Positions 36,254 through 45,600 of a stretch of DNA of 45,727 nt are shown here, one piece after another. A model generated the notes under the pieces. The model made no database searches. It was not told the DNA's origin and saw nothing but the letters and a program-made list of their open reading frames with translations. How positions within the stretch are numbered: the first letter of the stretch is position 1; every line of letters begins with the position of its first letter. The translations under genes were made by a program, and so were the position numbers. Source of the DNA: Actinoplanes sp. NBRC 103695 (GTDB lineage: Bacteria > Actinomycetota > Actinomycetes > Mycobacteriales > Micromonosporaceae); the NCBI RefSeq assembly GCF_030269485.1, contig NZ_BSTL01000047.1, positions 1-45,727 of the forward strand. Direction: 5' to 3'.

Positions 36254-37398
36254 GAGCCGCTGGACGCGGTCAGGATGCCCAGGCACATCTCGTCGGCGGT
36301 GCCCTCGCCCCAGACCACGTAGCGCGGCGGCAGGGTCTTCAGCTGCGGCAACTGCCGGCGCAGGGCGGCGTCATGCGTGCACGTCGTCCGGAGCAGGTCA
36401 CCGGCCTTCAGCTTGATCGGCTGCGCGAGCACCTGCAGGGCCTGGTCGTCGAAGTTGAAGTCGGGCACGTCGAGCAGCATCTCCGCATCCGGCTTGCCGG
36501 GGTTCAGCTCGACCTTGATCGCCCGGCCGAGCAGGTGCATGTGCCCGCGAGCGGCGTACACCGTCATCGGTCCGGGAACCGGCGTGTCGCACTGCTGCGT
36601 GGTGCCGGGCTTGGGCTTGGCGTAGCCGCACATCTTGAGCAGGTTCTCCTCCATGGAACCGGCCGCGACGCCGAACCGCTTCTTGACGTTGGCGACCGCG
36701 GCGGCCCGGTCACACAGCGGGCCGGACTCTTCGGTCGCGCACGGCAGCTCGATCGGCGCCACCTGGGCCACGGAGTCGAGCTTGATGGTGTCCGCGTTGC
36801 CGTCGGTGAGACGCAGCCGCACGGTGGACTGATCGGTGCCGGCCGGCTTGCCGCCTGTACCCAGCAGGCTGTAGTGGGTCTCCATCAGGATCAGGCTGCC
36901 GGGGGCCAGGGAAAAGCCGAGGTTGCCTTCGAGCAGGGTCTCTTGCACGTTGGGCGTCCAGTTGTCCACCCACGTCGACTCGCCGACACCGACCGAGCCG
37001 AAGCAAGTCCAGCCCTCCTCCGGCGTCTTGGCGTCTCTCGCCCGGACCTCCGCCGCGTGCTCGGGGGCGATCACGTTGGTGATGGCGTGGTGGGCGATGG
37101 GCACGTTCTGCGGCGTGAACTGGACGCCGGTCAGGAACTGCGGCTTGGTGAGCTTCGGGTCGAGGATCACGCAGCGGTACTCGTCGAGGCCGCCCTCCGG
37201 CGGGGCGGGCGTGATCGGCTTCGCGTACTTGACCTCCTGGAAGTGCTCGCCGGGTCGCAGCGGTAGCACCCGTGGTGCCGCCGCGGACGAGGCGTGCTGG
37301 TGGGTCGGCGCGGTGGCGGGCTCCTCGGTGGAGGAACACGCCGTGATCAAAGGCAGGGCGAGGGCCACGAGGGCGGCGCCGGTCAACAGTCGCTTCAT
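36250..37398 (-). CDS. Copper type II (PHM/DBM-like) monooxygenase lipoprotein
   Basis: 382 residues from ATG 37398; the signal ends in lipobox LITAC (Cys21), so the protein is anchored outside the membrane. Every copper-site motif of peptidylglycine/dopamine monooxygenases is recognisable in order: His103-His104 (IAHHAITNV), His175 (METHYSLLG), His286 and His288 (GHMHLLG), and Met371 (GTADEMCLG). Eight further cysteines could form disulfides. The spacing between His175 and His286 is longer than in animal PHM, so an insertion separates the two copper domains. Expected chemistry is O2-dependent hydroxylation with external electrons; substrate unknown. Its stop overlaps the DoxX-Rieske start, and a two-component system diverges from its 5' side. 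Confidence 0.85.
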   Translation of the reverse strand: MKRLLTGAALVALALPLITACSSTEEPATAPTHQHASSAAAPRVLPLRPGEHFQEVKYAKPITPAPPEGGLDEYRCVILDPKLTKPQFLTGVQFTPQNVPIAHHAITNVIAPEHAAEVRARDAKTPEEGWTCFGSVGVGESTWVDNWTPNVQETLLEGNLGFSLAPGSLILMETHYSLLGTGGKPAGTDQSTVRLRLTDGNADTIKLDSVAQVAPIELPCATEESGPLCDRAAAVANVKKRFGVAAGSMEENLLKMCGYAKPKPGTTQQCDTPVPGPMTVYAARGHMHLLGRAIKVELNPGKPDAEMLLDVPDFNFDDQALQVLAQPIKLKAGDLLRTTCTHDAALRRQLPQLKTLPPRYVVWGEGTADEMCLGILTASSGS

Positions 37399-37544
37399 GG
37401 CCAAGACCATCGGCCCGCTGCGCTCTAATCGGCAATCCTACAGAAGATGGCATTCCGGCCTACTACCACAGCACCAATCCGGTCCGCGCGAGCTAGTCCT
37501 ACCAGACGATGCGGGCCGCGGCGACGCCCGCCTACCATCGCCGC
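37399..37544. promoter_or_regulatory. Divergent promoter region of the copper module and two-component system
   Basis: 146 bp separate the start codons of the copper lipoprotein (minus) and the sensor kinase (plus), so both promoters must lie here. I see no convincing -10/-35 pair or inverted repeat by eye. Control of both units by the response regulator is plausible from arrangement alone. Confidence 0.45.
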
Positions 37545-38690
37545 ATGGACCTGGATCAGCTCCGGCGCCACCCCGTCGTCGAGGACCTGCTCCTCACGCT
37601 GGCGTTCGTCGTCGCGGGGATCCTCCTGCTCCTGCTCGACATCCCGGGCCGTCCCCAGGTCGGGCCGTGGGACGGCCCTGTGGCCGCTCTGGCGCTGATC
37701 GGCGTCCTGGCGCGTCGCCGTTGGACGGTCGTCGCGCTGGTCGGCGTCGTCGCGCTGGCACTCGCGCTGAGCATCCTCCAGCACTCCGAGAACCCGCTGG
37801 TCACCGGAATCATCGCGGTGCTGATCCACACGTACGCGATCGGCGCCGACCGGCGCCGGAGCTGGATCCTCGCCGCGTCCGCCGCCGCCGTTCTGGTCGC
37901 CGGCCAGCTGATATGGGCAGGGACCACCGCCGACATGCTGGGCACCATCGCGTGGCTCGGCGTGGGCGTGGCGGTCGGTGACGCGACCCGCAGCCGGCGG
38001 GCCTACGTCGCCGAGGTAGAGCGGCGCGCCCGCCACGCCGAGCAGTCCCGGGACGAGGAGGCACAGTTGCGGGTCGCGCAGGAAAGGGTACGCATCGCCC
38101 GCGAGTTGCACGATGTGGTGGCGCATCACATCGCCGCGGTGAAGGTGCAGGCCAGCGGGGCGCGCAACATACTCACGCACCGGCCCGAGCAGGTCGCCCC
38201 GGCGCTGGAGAACATCAGCCGCCTGTCCGACACCGTGCTCCGCGAGTTAGCGTCGGTGGTCGGACTGCTCCGGCGGCCGGGCGGGCGGGACACCCTGGTC
38301 GTCGAGCCGGTGCCGGGGCTGGCCCAGCTGGCCGGGCTGCTCGACGACTTCGGCGCGGCCGGGCTGCGTGTCGAGCACCAGCAGCGGGGCAGCACCCGCG
38401 AGCTGCCGGCCCTGGCCGACCTGGCGGCCTACCGGATCATCCAGGAGGGACTGACCAACGCGCAGAAGTACGGCGGCGGCCTCGCCCGGCTGACGGTCGC
38501 CTACACGTCCGGCGGGATCACCGTCGACATCAGCAACGCGATCGGCGCCCGCCCGGCCGACCCCGATTCCGGCTTCGGCATCCTCGGGATGGGTGAGCGC
38601 GTCGCGGCCAACGGTGGCGCGTTCACGGCCGGGCCGTCCGGGGACGGCGGCTACCGGCTGCACGTCGAGCTGACGGCGCCGGCCCGATGA
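37545..38690 (+). CDS. NarL/DesK-type sensor histidine kinase
   Basis: 381 residues from ATG 37545 (an upstream in-frame ATG at 37509 is less likely). Five or six membrane helices without a large extracellular domain (LLLTLAFVVAGILLLLLDI, WTVVALVGVVALALALSI, GIIAVLIHTYAI, ILAASAAAVLVAGQLIW) precede a coiled linker and a HisKA_3 domain with phospho-His in RIARELHDVVAHHIAAVKVQ. The HATPase domain has YRIIQEGLTNAQKYG (N box) and GFGILGMGERVAANGG (G boxes). The stop overlaps the regulator start by 4 nt. Intact; the signal is probably sensed within the membrane. Confidence 0.92.
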   Translation: MDLDQLRRHPVVEDLLLTLAFVVAGILLLLLDIPGRPQVGPWDGPVAALALIGVLARRRWTVVALVGVVALALALSILQHSENPLVTGIIAVLIHTYAIGADRRRSWILAASAAAVLVAGQLIWAGTTADMLGTIAWLGVGVAVGDATRSRRAYVAEVERRARHAEQSRDEEAQLRVAQERVRIARELHDVVAHHIAAVKVQASGARNILTHRPEQVAPALENISRLSDTVLRELASVVGLLRRPGGRDTLVVEPVPGLAQLAGLLDDFGAAGLRVEHQQRGSTRELPALADLAAYRIIQEGLTNAQKYGGGLARLTVAYTSGGITVDISNAIGARPADPDSGFGILGMGERVAANGGAFTAGPSGDGGYRLHVELTAPAR

Positions 38691-39346
38691 TCCGGCTGGT
38701 GCTGGCCGACGACCAGGCGCTGATCCGAGCAGGGTTCCGGATGTTCGTCGATCCCGAGCCCGACATCGAGGTCGTCGGCGAGGCCGCCACCGGCCGCGAA
38801 GCGATCGAGCTGGCCCGGTCGGAGCGGGCTGACGTCGTCCTCATGGATCTGCGCATGCCAGAGATGGACGGCCTGGAGGCGTCCCGGCAGATCGCTCAGG
38901 ACAGCGAGATGGCCGGGGTACGGGTGCTGGTGCTGACCACCTTCGAGGACGACGACAACCTGCTGCTCGCGCTGCGGGCGGGCGCCGACGGATTCCTCGG
39001 CAAGCACGTCGAGCCGTCCGACCTGGTCCACGCGATCCGGGTGGTGGCCGCCGGTGACGCTCTGCTCTCCCCGACCGCGACCAAGGGCCTGATCGGTCAC
39101 TTCCTCGGCCAGCCGATGGCGTCGACGCTGCCCGTGGCGCCGGAACTGGACGAGCTGACCAACCGCGAGCGGGAGGTGCTGACGCTGGTGGCACACGGCC
39201 TGTCGAACGAAAGGATCGCCGAGCGGCTCTACCTGTCGCCGCTCACCGTGAGGTCGCACCTGGCCCGGACGATGGCCAAGCTCGGCGCCCGCGACCGCGC
39301 CCAACTCGTGGTGATCGCTTATCAGAGCGGGCTGGTCCGGGTCTGA
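38687..39346 (+). CDS. NarL/LuxR-family response regulator
   Basis: 219 residues. The receiver domain has acidic pocket LADDQ, phospho-acceptor Asp54 (VVLMDLRMPEMDG), Thr in VLVLTTFEDDD and Lys in GFLGKHV. The C-terminal LuxR-type helix-turn-helix reads LTNREREVLTLVAHGLSNER, IAERLYLSPLTVRSHLARTM and KLGARDRAQLV. It is coupled to the kinase by an ATGA overlap. Targets probably include the divergent copper monooxygenase operon, by analogy with such layouts; no direct evidence in sequence. Confidence 0.93.
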   Translation: MIRLVLADDQALIRAGFRMFVDPEPDIEVVGEAATGREAIELARSERADVVLMDLRMPEMDGLEASRQIAQDSEMAGVRVLVLTTFEDDDNLLLALRAGADGFLGKHVEPSDLVHAIRVVAAGDALLSPTATKGLIGHFLGQPMASTLPVAPELDELTNREREVLTLVAHGLSNERIAERLYLSPLTVRSHLARTMAKLGARDRAQLVVIAYQSGLVRV

Positions 39347-39541
39347 CCGCGAGAGGGCCAGGTGGGACCGCGAGTGGGTCAGAGCTGCCGTTTGCGGTCG
39401 GCCGGCACGCCCTTCTTGGGTGCCTTCGGGAGCAGTCACACCGGGTTCGAGGCGGCGATGAGGTGGTTGTCCGCCATGCGGACCTAGGTGCGCACGTACG
39501 CGCCAGGCCCGGGCCGGACAGTGAGTGGGAACGGCCGTCGG

Positions 39542-41060
39542 TCAGCGTCCCGGCCGGCACCCCCGCACCGTGGTCGCGGGCGTCAGCCACTTGGTCCCGG
39601 GCAAGTTGGTCACCCCGGTGACGACCCCAGGAACGACCCGGCGGGCAGCGCTGTAGCCACGGCGTCCACCTGCCCCGAAGTGGCCTTGGTGAGGCTGACG
39701 GCGCCCGTCGCCGAGTCGCCGGCCACCCGCAGGTCCATCGTTCCCCGATAGTGGACCGGGTCGACGAACCCGGCCGCTCCCCGGCGCAGCGCGGGCACGA
39801 CGTCGCTCCGCAGGCGGGTCGGCGCCCAGGCGGCGAGCCTGTCCCCGCCGTCGTGGTCGTCGCTGGCCCCGACGGCCGTCAAGAACAGCGCGTTGCGCGC
39901 CGCGACGTCGAGGACCCAGGGCAGGTCCTCCTGCGGCTCGCGGCCGATCTCGACCAGGTCGACGCCGAACAGGTCGCGTTCGGTCATCAGCTTGGCGAGG
40001 CTCCCGGGTCTCCACGTCGAGCGGGTGGTTCCAGCACACGATGCCGTCGTGGGCGTGCAGGAACGTGACCATCTTCGCGGCGGCGGCCGGGTCGTCGTCG
40101 CGCGCCGGTGGCGACCAGAAGGCGGGCAGCTTCTGGTCGCCGCCGTACCAGTTCAGATGGCGGGCCAGGGAGATCTCGTACGCGCGGTAGTGCTTGACGT
40201 CGGCGTACTCCTCCGCGTACGCCGCCAGCATCTCGGGCCGCAGTTCCTCACCGGGCCTGACCGGCCCGGCGGGTCCGCTCGAAGGTCAACCGGTCGACCA
40301 CGAAGCTCACCGGCCGGCCCGGTCCGGCAGCGACGCCCACCCGCAGCCCCCGCAGGCTGTTGTCGGCGGCGACCAGCCCCGGCCAGAGCCCCCGATGTCC
40401 TCGGCGAGCCGCAGTGACAGCCGGGTCCAGGCCCCGGGCAGCGCGGGCAGATCAACGACACCGAGCAGGCCGCTGCTGGTGTACGCCGGCAGCCCGGCCC
40501 CGCCGATCCGGTAGCGCAGGACGTACTCGCCGGCCGGCTGCTCCCCGCGGGCCGGGTGGTACGACAGCTTCATCTGCATCAGCAGGATCGCGTCCGGCCC
40601 GGCCTGCTCCGGGAGCACGTCCAGCGTGAACACGGTGTCGGCGATGCACGTGTGATAGGTCGAGTTCCAGGCCGAGCCGACCTGCCACAGGATCCCGCCG
40701 GTCACTCCGGCACCACGAGCGGACAGCCGCAACGCCCGGCCCGGGTCGTCCGCGCTGTGCGGGCCGTTGACGAACGTGGCCGCTGTCGTGGCGAGCAGGC
40801 CTTCCGTGCTCTGCGTCCAGGTCCAGGCAGACCGGCCTCCGGTTCCGGGCTGCCGTCGAACGCACCGCCAGCCGGTGGTCGTGAGCGGCGACCCGCCAAT
40901 CGTGATCGGTCCACCAGACCAGGTCCACACCGAGGCGCCGGGCCTGGTACAGGTGTGCCTCGTAGCTGGCTCCGCCCTCGCTGAACGGGCCGTGGATGTG
41001 CATGGCCAGGCTGATCGGCTTGAACTCCGCTGCCGGGGCCGCCGCGCGCGGACCGACCGC
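39542..41060 (-). pseudogene. PHP-domain metal-dependent phosphoesterase-like protein, multiple frameshifts
   Basis: Order on the minus strand: KPISLAMHIHGPFSEGGASY (PHP motif HxH), VDLVWWTDHDWRVAAHDHRL (motif TDHD), a beta-rich insertion (GVTGGILWQVGSAWNSTYHT, ILLMQMKLSYHPARGEQPAG), VTFLHAHDGIVCWNHPLDVE (motif NHP), then VGASDDHDGGDRLAAWAPTR (motif DDHDG) and a C-terminal domain. All metal-binding motifs of the PHP fold survive, but the pieces lie in three frames with at least four changes. The protein would be about 480 residues. Substrate unknown. Confidence 0.75.
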
Positions 41061-41097
41061 CGCCGACCTGGATTGATCACGTTGACGCTCAACACGC

Positions 41098-41186
41098 TGG
41101 ACCCGTCGGTAGGCAGCCAACTCAACCGACACTTCCGAGACGCCTTCAGACTCACCGCCAGCACCTACGCCCGAGCCGTCCGATAA
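41098..41186 (+). pseudogene. AraC-family regulator, last 29 residues
   Basis: LDPSVGSQLNRHFRDAFRLT followed by ASTYARAVR and a stop at 41184-41186 is the end of an AraC second helix-turn-helix, very like the regulator at 11894 (YYDQSQLNRHFREALGISAG). No further upstream AraC sequence remains. Confidence 0.65.
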
Positions 41187-41592
41187 CCGACGACCGTGTT
41201 GCGGTCGACACCCGGCCGTCCGCCACGCCCGGCCGCGACACCGATTCCGCGTGTCAGGGCCCCCGACCTACCTTGGCAACTGCCCAAGCTGACACACATC
41301 CTCCGAACCAGCACGGGTAGCTTCTCGAAGGCACGGCCACGCTGGGAAAGGGACTGTGCCACACGAATGGCTCTGGCGCAGAAGCGGGATGCTGTTGGTG
41401 ATCTTGACCGGCGTGTCGGGCGGTCCGCGCCCGGCGCGCCCTGATGAGATCGTCGGATGTCGATGGGGCGCAGTTCGGGAAGCGTTATCCCGGCCGAGAC
41501 GCCTGCGTTTCCGCAGCTCAGCGTCGATATAGTCGGTGTCGCGGGGTGAAGGTGCAGGTCAGGGCGTTGCCGCATGGCGGGAATCGCGAAAA
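41187..41592. other. Stretch without a recognisable gene
   Basis: No frame here shows a recognisable domain. It ends at the 16-bp direct repeat bordering the IS1634-type element. Confidence 0.4.
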
Positions 41593-41608
41593 CGCCTAGT
41601 GACACGCC
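41593..41608 (+). repeat. Left copy of 16-bp direct repeat
   Basis: Identical to 43304-43319; candidate target duplication of the IS1634-type element. Confidence 0.85.
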
Positions 41609-43303
41609 TGCCTGTGGATAACTTTGCTGAGCTGCTCATCTATGCCCGATCTCATAGTCGGTGTACGGTCGTGCCTCGTGTACTGAAAGCGTCGACCCGC
41701 AAGACCCGCGACGGGCAGACGATCCGCTACCTGCAACTGGCTCACAACGAGTGGGACCCGGCCACGAAGGCGTCCAAGACCCGGGTGCTGTACTCCTTCG
41801 GCCGCGAGGACCAGCTCGACGTGGCCGGTATCCGCCGCCTAGTGGACGCGTTGTCACGGCTGCTCGCCCCGGCCGACGCCCTCGCCGCAGCCGCACCTGC
41901 GGCCGCTGGTCGGCTCCTCCCGGCGGGAAGTCGACGTCGAACGGGCGCTGTTCGCCCTGGTCGCCAACCGGGCCCTGGCCCCGTCGAGCAAGCTGGCCGC
42001 CGCCGACTGGATCTGCCAGGACGTGTACCTGCCCGGCCTGCCACACGTCACCGACGACGCCTGCTATCGGGCGATGGACCAGCTCATCGAGGTCGAACCC
42101 GCGTTGACCCGCGGGGTCTATGGCCAGATCGCCGACCTGCTCAACCTCGAGGTCGACCTGCTGTTCTTCGATACCACCAGCACCTACTTCGAACTCGACG
42201 AGGCCGACGAACCACTGTGGCGTGACCAGCAGGGCCGAGTCGTGGCCGACGACGATCCGGCAGCGGCCCGGCAGACCGGGTTTCGCACGCATGGCAAGAG
42301 CAAGGACTCCCGCGACGACCTGCCCCAGGTCGTGGTCGGGATGGCCGTCACCCGCACCGGCATTCCCGTCCGCGTCTGGTGCTGGCCCGGCAACACCGGC
42401 GACTCCGCCCTGATCCGGCAGGTCAAGACCGACATGCGCGAGTGGAGTCTGGCCCGCGTCGTCTGGGTCGCCGACCGCGGCTTCGCATCTGCCGAGAACC
42501 GTCGCTTCCTGCAACAGGGCGGCGGGCACTACATCCTCGGCGAGAAACTACGAGCCGGCACCAGCGAAGCCGACGCCGCGCTGGCCCGGCAGGGCCGTTA
42601 CGCGAGCGTCGCGGAGAACCTGCAGGTCAAGGAAGTCAACATCGACGCCGACGACCGGTTCGTCATCTGCTACAACTCCGAAGCCGCCGACCGGGACGCC
42701 GCCGTCCGGAACGGCTGATCGCCCAGCTCACGGACCTGATCGATGACACCGACCGGCTGTCTGCCACCAAACGCGCCGAGCTGCGCGGTGTGATCTCGAC
42801 CAAGCCGGGTCTGAACCGGTTCCTGCGGGTCACCCCGAAGGGTCTGCTGCGCCTCGACCAGGCCAAGGTCAAAGCCGAACAACGCCTGGACGGCAAGTAT
42901 CTGCTGCGCTGCTCGGACCCGAAACTGTCGGCCGAGGACATCGCTCTGGGCTACAAGCAGCTCCTCGAAGTCGAGCGCGGCTGGCGCGACATGAAGATCA
43001 CCCTCGACCTGCGGCCGGTGTTCCACCGCCGCGAGGACCGCATCCGCGCTCACATCCTGCTCTGCTGGCTGGCCCTGCTGCTCATCCGGGTTGCCGAGAC
43101 TGAGACCGGCCACACCTGGACGACGATCCGCACCGAGATCGACCGGCTGCACCTGGGCGTGCTCACCGGCCCTGCCGGCACGTTCGCCCAGCGCACCGAG
43201 CTGTCCCAACCCCAGAAGACCCTGCTCACGAAGCTGCGGGTCACCGAGCCGCCCCGGATCTTCGACGCGACACCCGCAACCGCTTGACCTGCGACAACAC
43301 AGC
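41609..43303 (+). mobile_element. IS1634-family element flanked by a 16-bp direct repeat
   Basis: An IS1634-type transposase gene is bracketed by identical copies of CGCCTAGTGACACGCC at 41593-41608 and 43304-43319. IS1634-like elements are known for unusually long target duplications, so these may be the duplication with the element between them. The inner ends (left GCCTGTGG, right reverse complement GGCTGTGT) match only partly, so the exact boundaries are uncertain. Confidence 0.55.
41671..43287 (+). pseudogene. IS1634-family DDE transposase, two frameshifts
   Basis: GTG 41671 begins VPRVLKASTRKTRDGQTIRY. After LSRLLAPADALAA a one-base change near 41885 leads to LRPLVGSSRREVDVERALFA and the first catalytic Asp in VDLLFFDTTSTYFELDEADE; GMAVTRTGIPVRVWCWPGNT and VVWVADRGFASAENRRFL (second Asp) follow. 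Near 42705, VR-NG-stop should read VRERLIAQLTDLID, as if one G were missing from GGG. The third part contains YKQLLEVERGWRDMKITLDL (catalytic Glu region) and IRAHILLCWLALLLIRVAE, ending at TGA 43285-43287. Repairing two single bases restores a protein of about 540 residues. Confidence 0.85.
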
Positions 43304-43319
43304 CGCCTAGTGACACGCC
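43304..43319 (+). repeat. Right copy of 16-bp direct repeat
   Basis: Identical to 41593-41608. It also forms the left arm of a short hairpin, AGTGACA...TGTCACT, at 43309-43327. Confidence 0.85.
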
Positions 43320-43447
43320 CTGTCACTGGGCCTACCGGCGTTTGCCCAGCTCAAAGCCCAGATTCGCGGACTATATCGACGCCGAGCTGCGGAACGCAGG
43401 AGACGGCGCGGGTCGCGTGGGCGGCGAGTCCGAAGGGGACGCCGGCG

Positions 43448-44042
43448 ATGCGGGTGCAGGACCTGCTTCAGGACTTGTTCGTCGATGACGATTTCGTCGG
43501 CTGGTTTCCCTCGGATGGCCGGCGTGGTGTCTCGCCGGCGCGGCTGGCGTTGGTGTCGGTGTTGCAGTACGCGGAGAACCTGACCGGTCGTCAGGCGGCT
43601 CGGGCGGTGGCCTGCCGCATCGACTGGAAATATGCGTTGGGCATGGAGTTGACCGAGCCGGGTTTCGATCACTCGGTGCTTAGTGAGTTTCGTGATCGTC
43701 TCGCCCAGGGCGATCGTGCGGATCGGCTGTTGAAGGTGATGGTCGACCGGCTCGCCGAAGCCGGCTTGGTGAAATCTCGTGGTCGTGCGAGGACGGATTC
43801 GACGCATGTGCTGGCCGCGGTGCGCCGGCTAAGCCGGGTCGAGTTGGTCGCGGAGACCATGCGGGCCGCGCTGGAGGCGTTGGCCAAGGTCGACGAACTC
43901 TGGTTGGCCGTGGTGATGCCTGAGCATTGGGGTGCTCGTTATGGCCGTTCGGTGCGTCACGAGCGGCAGCCGAGCGGGGCGGACGCGGTCGCCGCGTATG
44001 TCGAGCAGGTTGGCGCTGACGGTGCCTGGCTGCTGCAGGCGG
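43448..44042 (+). pseudogene. IS1182-family transposase, N-terminal fragment
   Basis: ATG 43448 opens MRVQDLLQDLFVDDDFVGWF, then RLALVSVLQYAENLTGRQAA, YALGMELTEPGFDHSVLSEF and SRGRARTDSTHVLAAVRRLS with the first catalytic Asp, all typical of IS1182 transposases. The frame is cut near 44042 where oppositely oriented ISL3 sequence begins. About 198 of roughly 500 residues remain. Confidence 0.8.
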
Positions 44043-44610
44043 CAGCACGTCGACCGGCCGGTGGGTGTCCATATCCAGCAACACCGTGCCGTAGACGTGT
44101 CCGCGGCGCAGGGCGAAATCGTCGACGCCGAGCGCGGTAACCACGCCCGGCTGCGGCAGCGGTGCGGCGCGCAGCAGGTTGAGCATGGTGTCACGCCCGA
44201 CGGGCATGCCCAGCCTCCGCGCCAGCCTGGCGCCCGGTCGACCGGCCAAGGCCACCTCGATCGCCATCAACGCCTTCCGTAACGGCGGGCTGTATCGGGA
44301 GTGCGGTGTGGTCAGGCCGGGGATCTGCTCGACGAACGTGACCCGAGCGCAGTCGTCCTGGCGGCAGACCAAACGGCGCATCAGGAGCTGGATGACGACC
44401 GGCCGTCCGGCCAGAGCGGTGTCGGCCAGTTGCCGGTGATAGCGACCGTGCACCCGCCCCGACTCGGTAGCGCAGCCTGGACACGCTGCCCGGTCACGCC
44501 CAGATCTGGCCTCGATCACTATCCAGCCGCCGGTCTCGTGGACCCGGTCGATGGTGACGTTCGCCAGGTGCGGCAGCAGCCGTTCAAGATCGCACCGCGG
44601 TCAGCTATCA
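44043..44610 (-). pseudogene. ISL3-family transposase, N-terminal fragment
   Basis: On the minus strand LERLLPHLANVTIDRVHETG and RDRAACPGCATESGRVHGRY (zinc-binding CxxC), LMRRLVCRQDDCARVTFVEQ (second Cys pair) and GVDDFALRRGHVYGTVLLDM with the first catalytic Asp define an ISL3 transposase N-terminus. It ends at the junction near 44043 after VDVLPPAA. No good start codon is seen upstream of LERLL. Confidence 0.8.
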
Positions 44611-44677
44611 CAATCCACATAGGACGACAGGCGACACGCCAACATCTGCTGATCACAAGGTCATCGCCAGAACCGAA

Positions 44678-45040
44678 TTACGTGATCGGAAAACGCTCAG
44701 ACCTGGGGAATTTCAAGATCGCCGACATCTTGCGCTGCTGGCGCGGGCTGCCGCCACGGCAGCCGATCCCGCGCATCAGCCGGGCGACGTGTTTACGGCC
44801 GTGCCGGGCGCCTGCAGCGGCCAGCTCGGCGTGGATCCGCGGCGCCCCGTAGGTGCCGTTCGACGCCGCGTGCACGGCGAGGATTTTGACGGTCAGCACC
44901 TCGTCGACGCGTCGCCGCTGCGACACGACGCCGCGGGCGTGCTGGTAGAACGCGGACCGGGAGACTTCGAGCAGCCCGCACGCACGCTTGACCTTGTGCT
45001 TGCCGGCTTTCTCCGCGGCGATGAACGGATACACGCTCAC
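44678..45040 (-). pseudogene. IS3-family OrfB, N-terminal fragment
   Basis: GTG 45040 overlaps the OrfA stop by 4 nt. VYPFIAAEKAGKHKVKRACG, LLEVSRSAFYQHARG, ILAVHAASNGTYGAPRIHAE and HGRKHVARLMRGIGCRG are the HTH_21 region of IS3 OrfB. The rve integrase core (DDE) is missing; about 15 residues of unrelated sequence follow the RGIGCRG region before a stop at 44678. Confidence 0.8.
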
Positions 45041-45324
45041 CGGGTCTCCCTCACGAAGAAAGCCGTCGCCCGTTTCAGGATGTCGACGTCTTCCTGCAAC
45101 TGCCGGTTCTGCCGCCGCAACGCCGCCAGCTCGGCCCGCTCGTCCGAACGAGTGCCGGCGTCGAGGTCAGCCTGCCGGATCCAGTTCCGCACCGCGGTGT
45201 CGGTCAGGTCATACTCCCGGACCACCTGCGCCACCGTGTGATCATCACGCCGGCACAACTCGACAATCTGGGCCTTGAACTCCGCCGTGAAACCCCGGCG
45301 AGACCGCTGCCGCTTCTTACCCAT
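45037..45324 (-). CDS. IS3-family transposase OrfA
   Basis: About 95 residues from ATG 45324: GKKRQRSRRGFTAEFKAQIV, VREYDLTDTAVRNWIRQADL (helix-turn-helix) and a C-terminal leucine zipper LAALRRQNRQLQEDVDILKR, the standard OrfA layout. It is complete, but its OrfB partner is truncated, so the element is immobile. Confidence 0.85.
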   Translation of the reverse strand: MGKKRQRSRRGFTAEFKAQIVELCRRDDHTVAQVVREYDLTDTAVRNWIRQADLDAGTRSDERAELAALRRQNRQLQEDVDILKRATAFFVRETR

Positions 45325-45444
45325 GCTCTCCATGATCCTGGACATCCCTCCAAGGCCCGAAAGCCCTGATCTCAGAGGACGTCTGATTCACGTACTTTGC
45401 GTGTTATGTGGGTTTAGCCGTATCGACGCCGGCAAGAAAATCGT

Positions 45445-45510
45445 CGGCTGCTGGCCCGCGACTACGAAACCCTCCCCACCACCTCCGCCACCATGATCCG
45501 CATCGCCGCA
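45445..45510 (+). pseudogene. IS5-type transposase, C-terminal scrap
   Basis: RLLARDYETLPTTSATMIRI followed by AA resembles the C-terminus of IS5-type transposases (DYExLP...xMI). Only about 22 residues are recognisable. Confidence 0.5.
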
Positions 45511-45600
45511 CCTACCCCACCATCACCAAGACATGGTGCGTTCGACGACCCATCGCCGTTTGACGACGCTGAAGCCTTTGAGCTGGGGGTGGCCTGGTCG

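Noticed and set aside
11894..43287. A functional biosynthetic gene cluster
   Set aside because: Tailoring-type genes are present, but no core synthase is visible and most (both P450s, glycosyltransferase, one O-methyltransferase, cupin, SnoaL-like) are broken.
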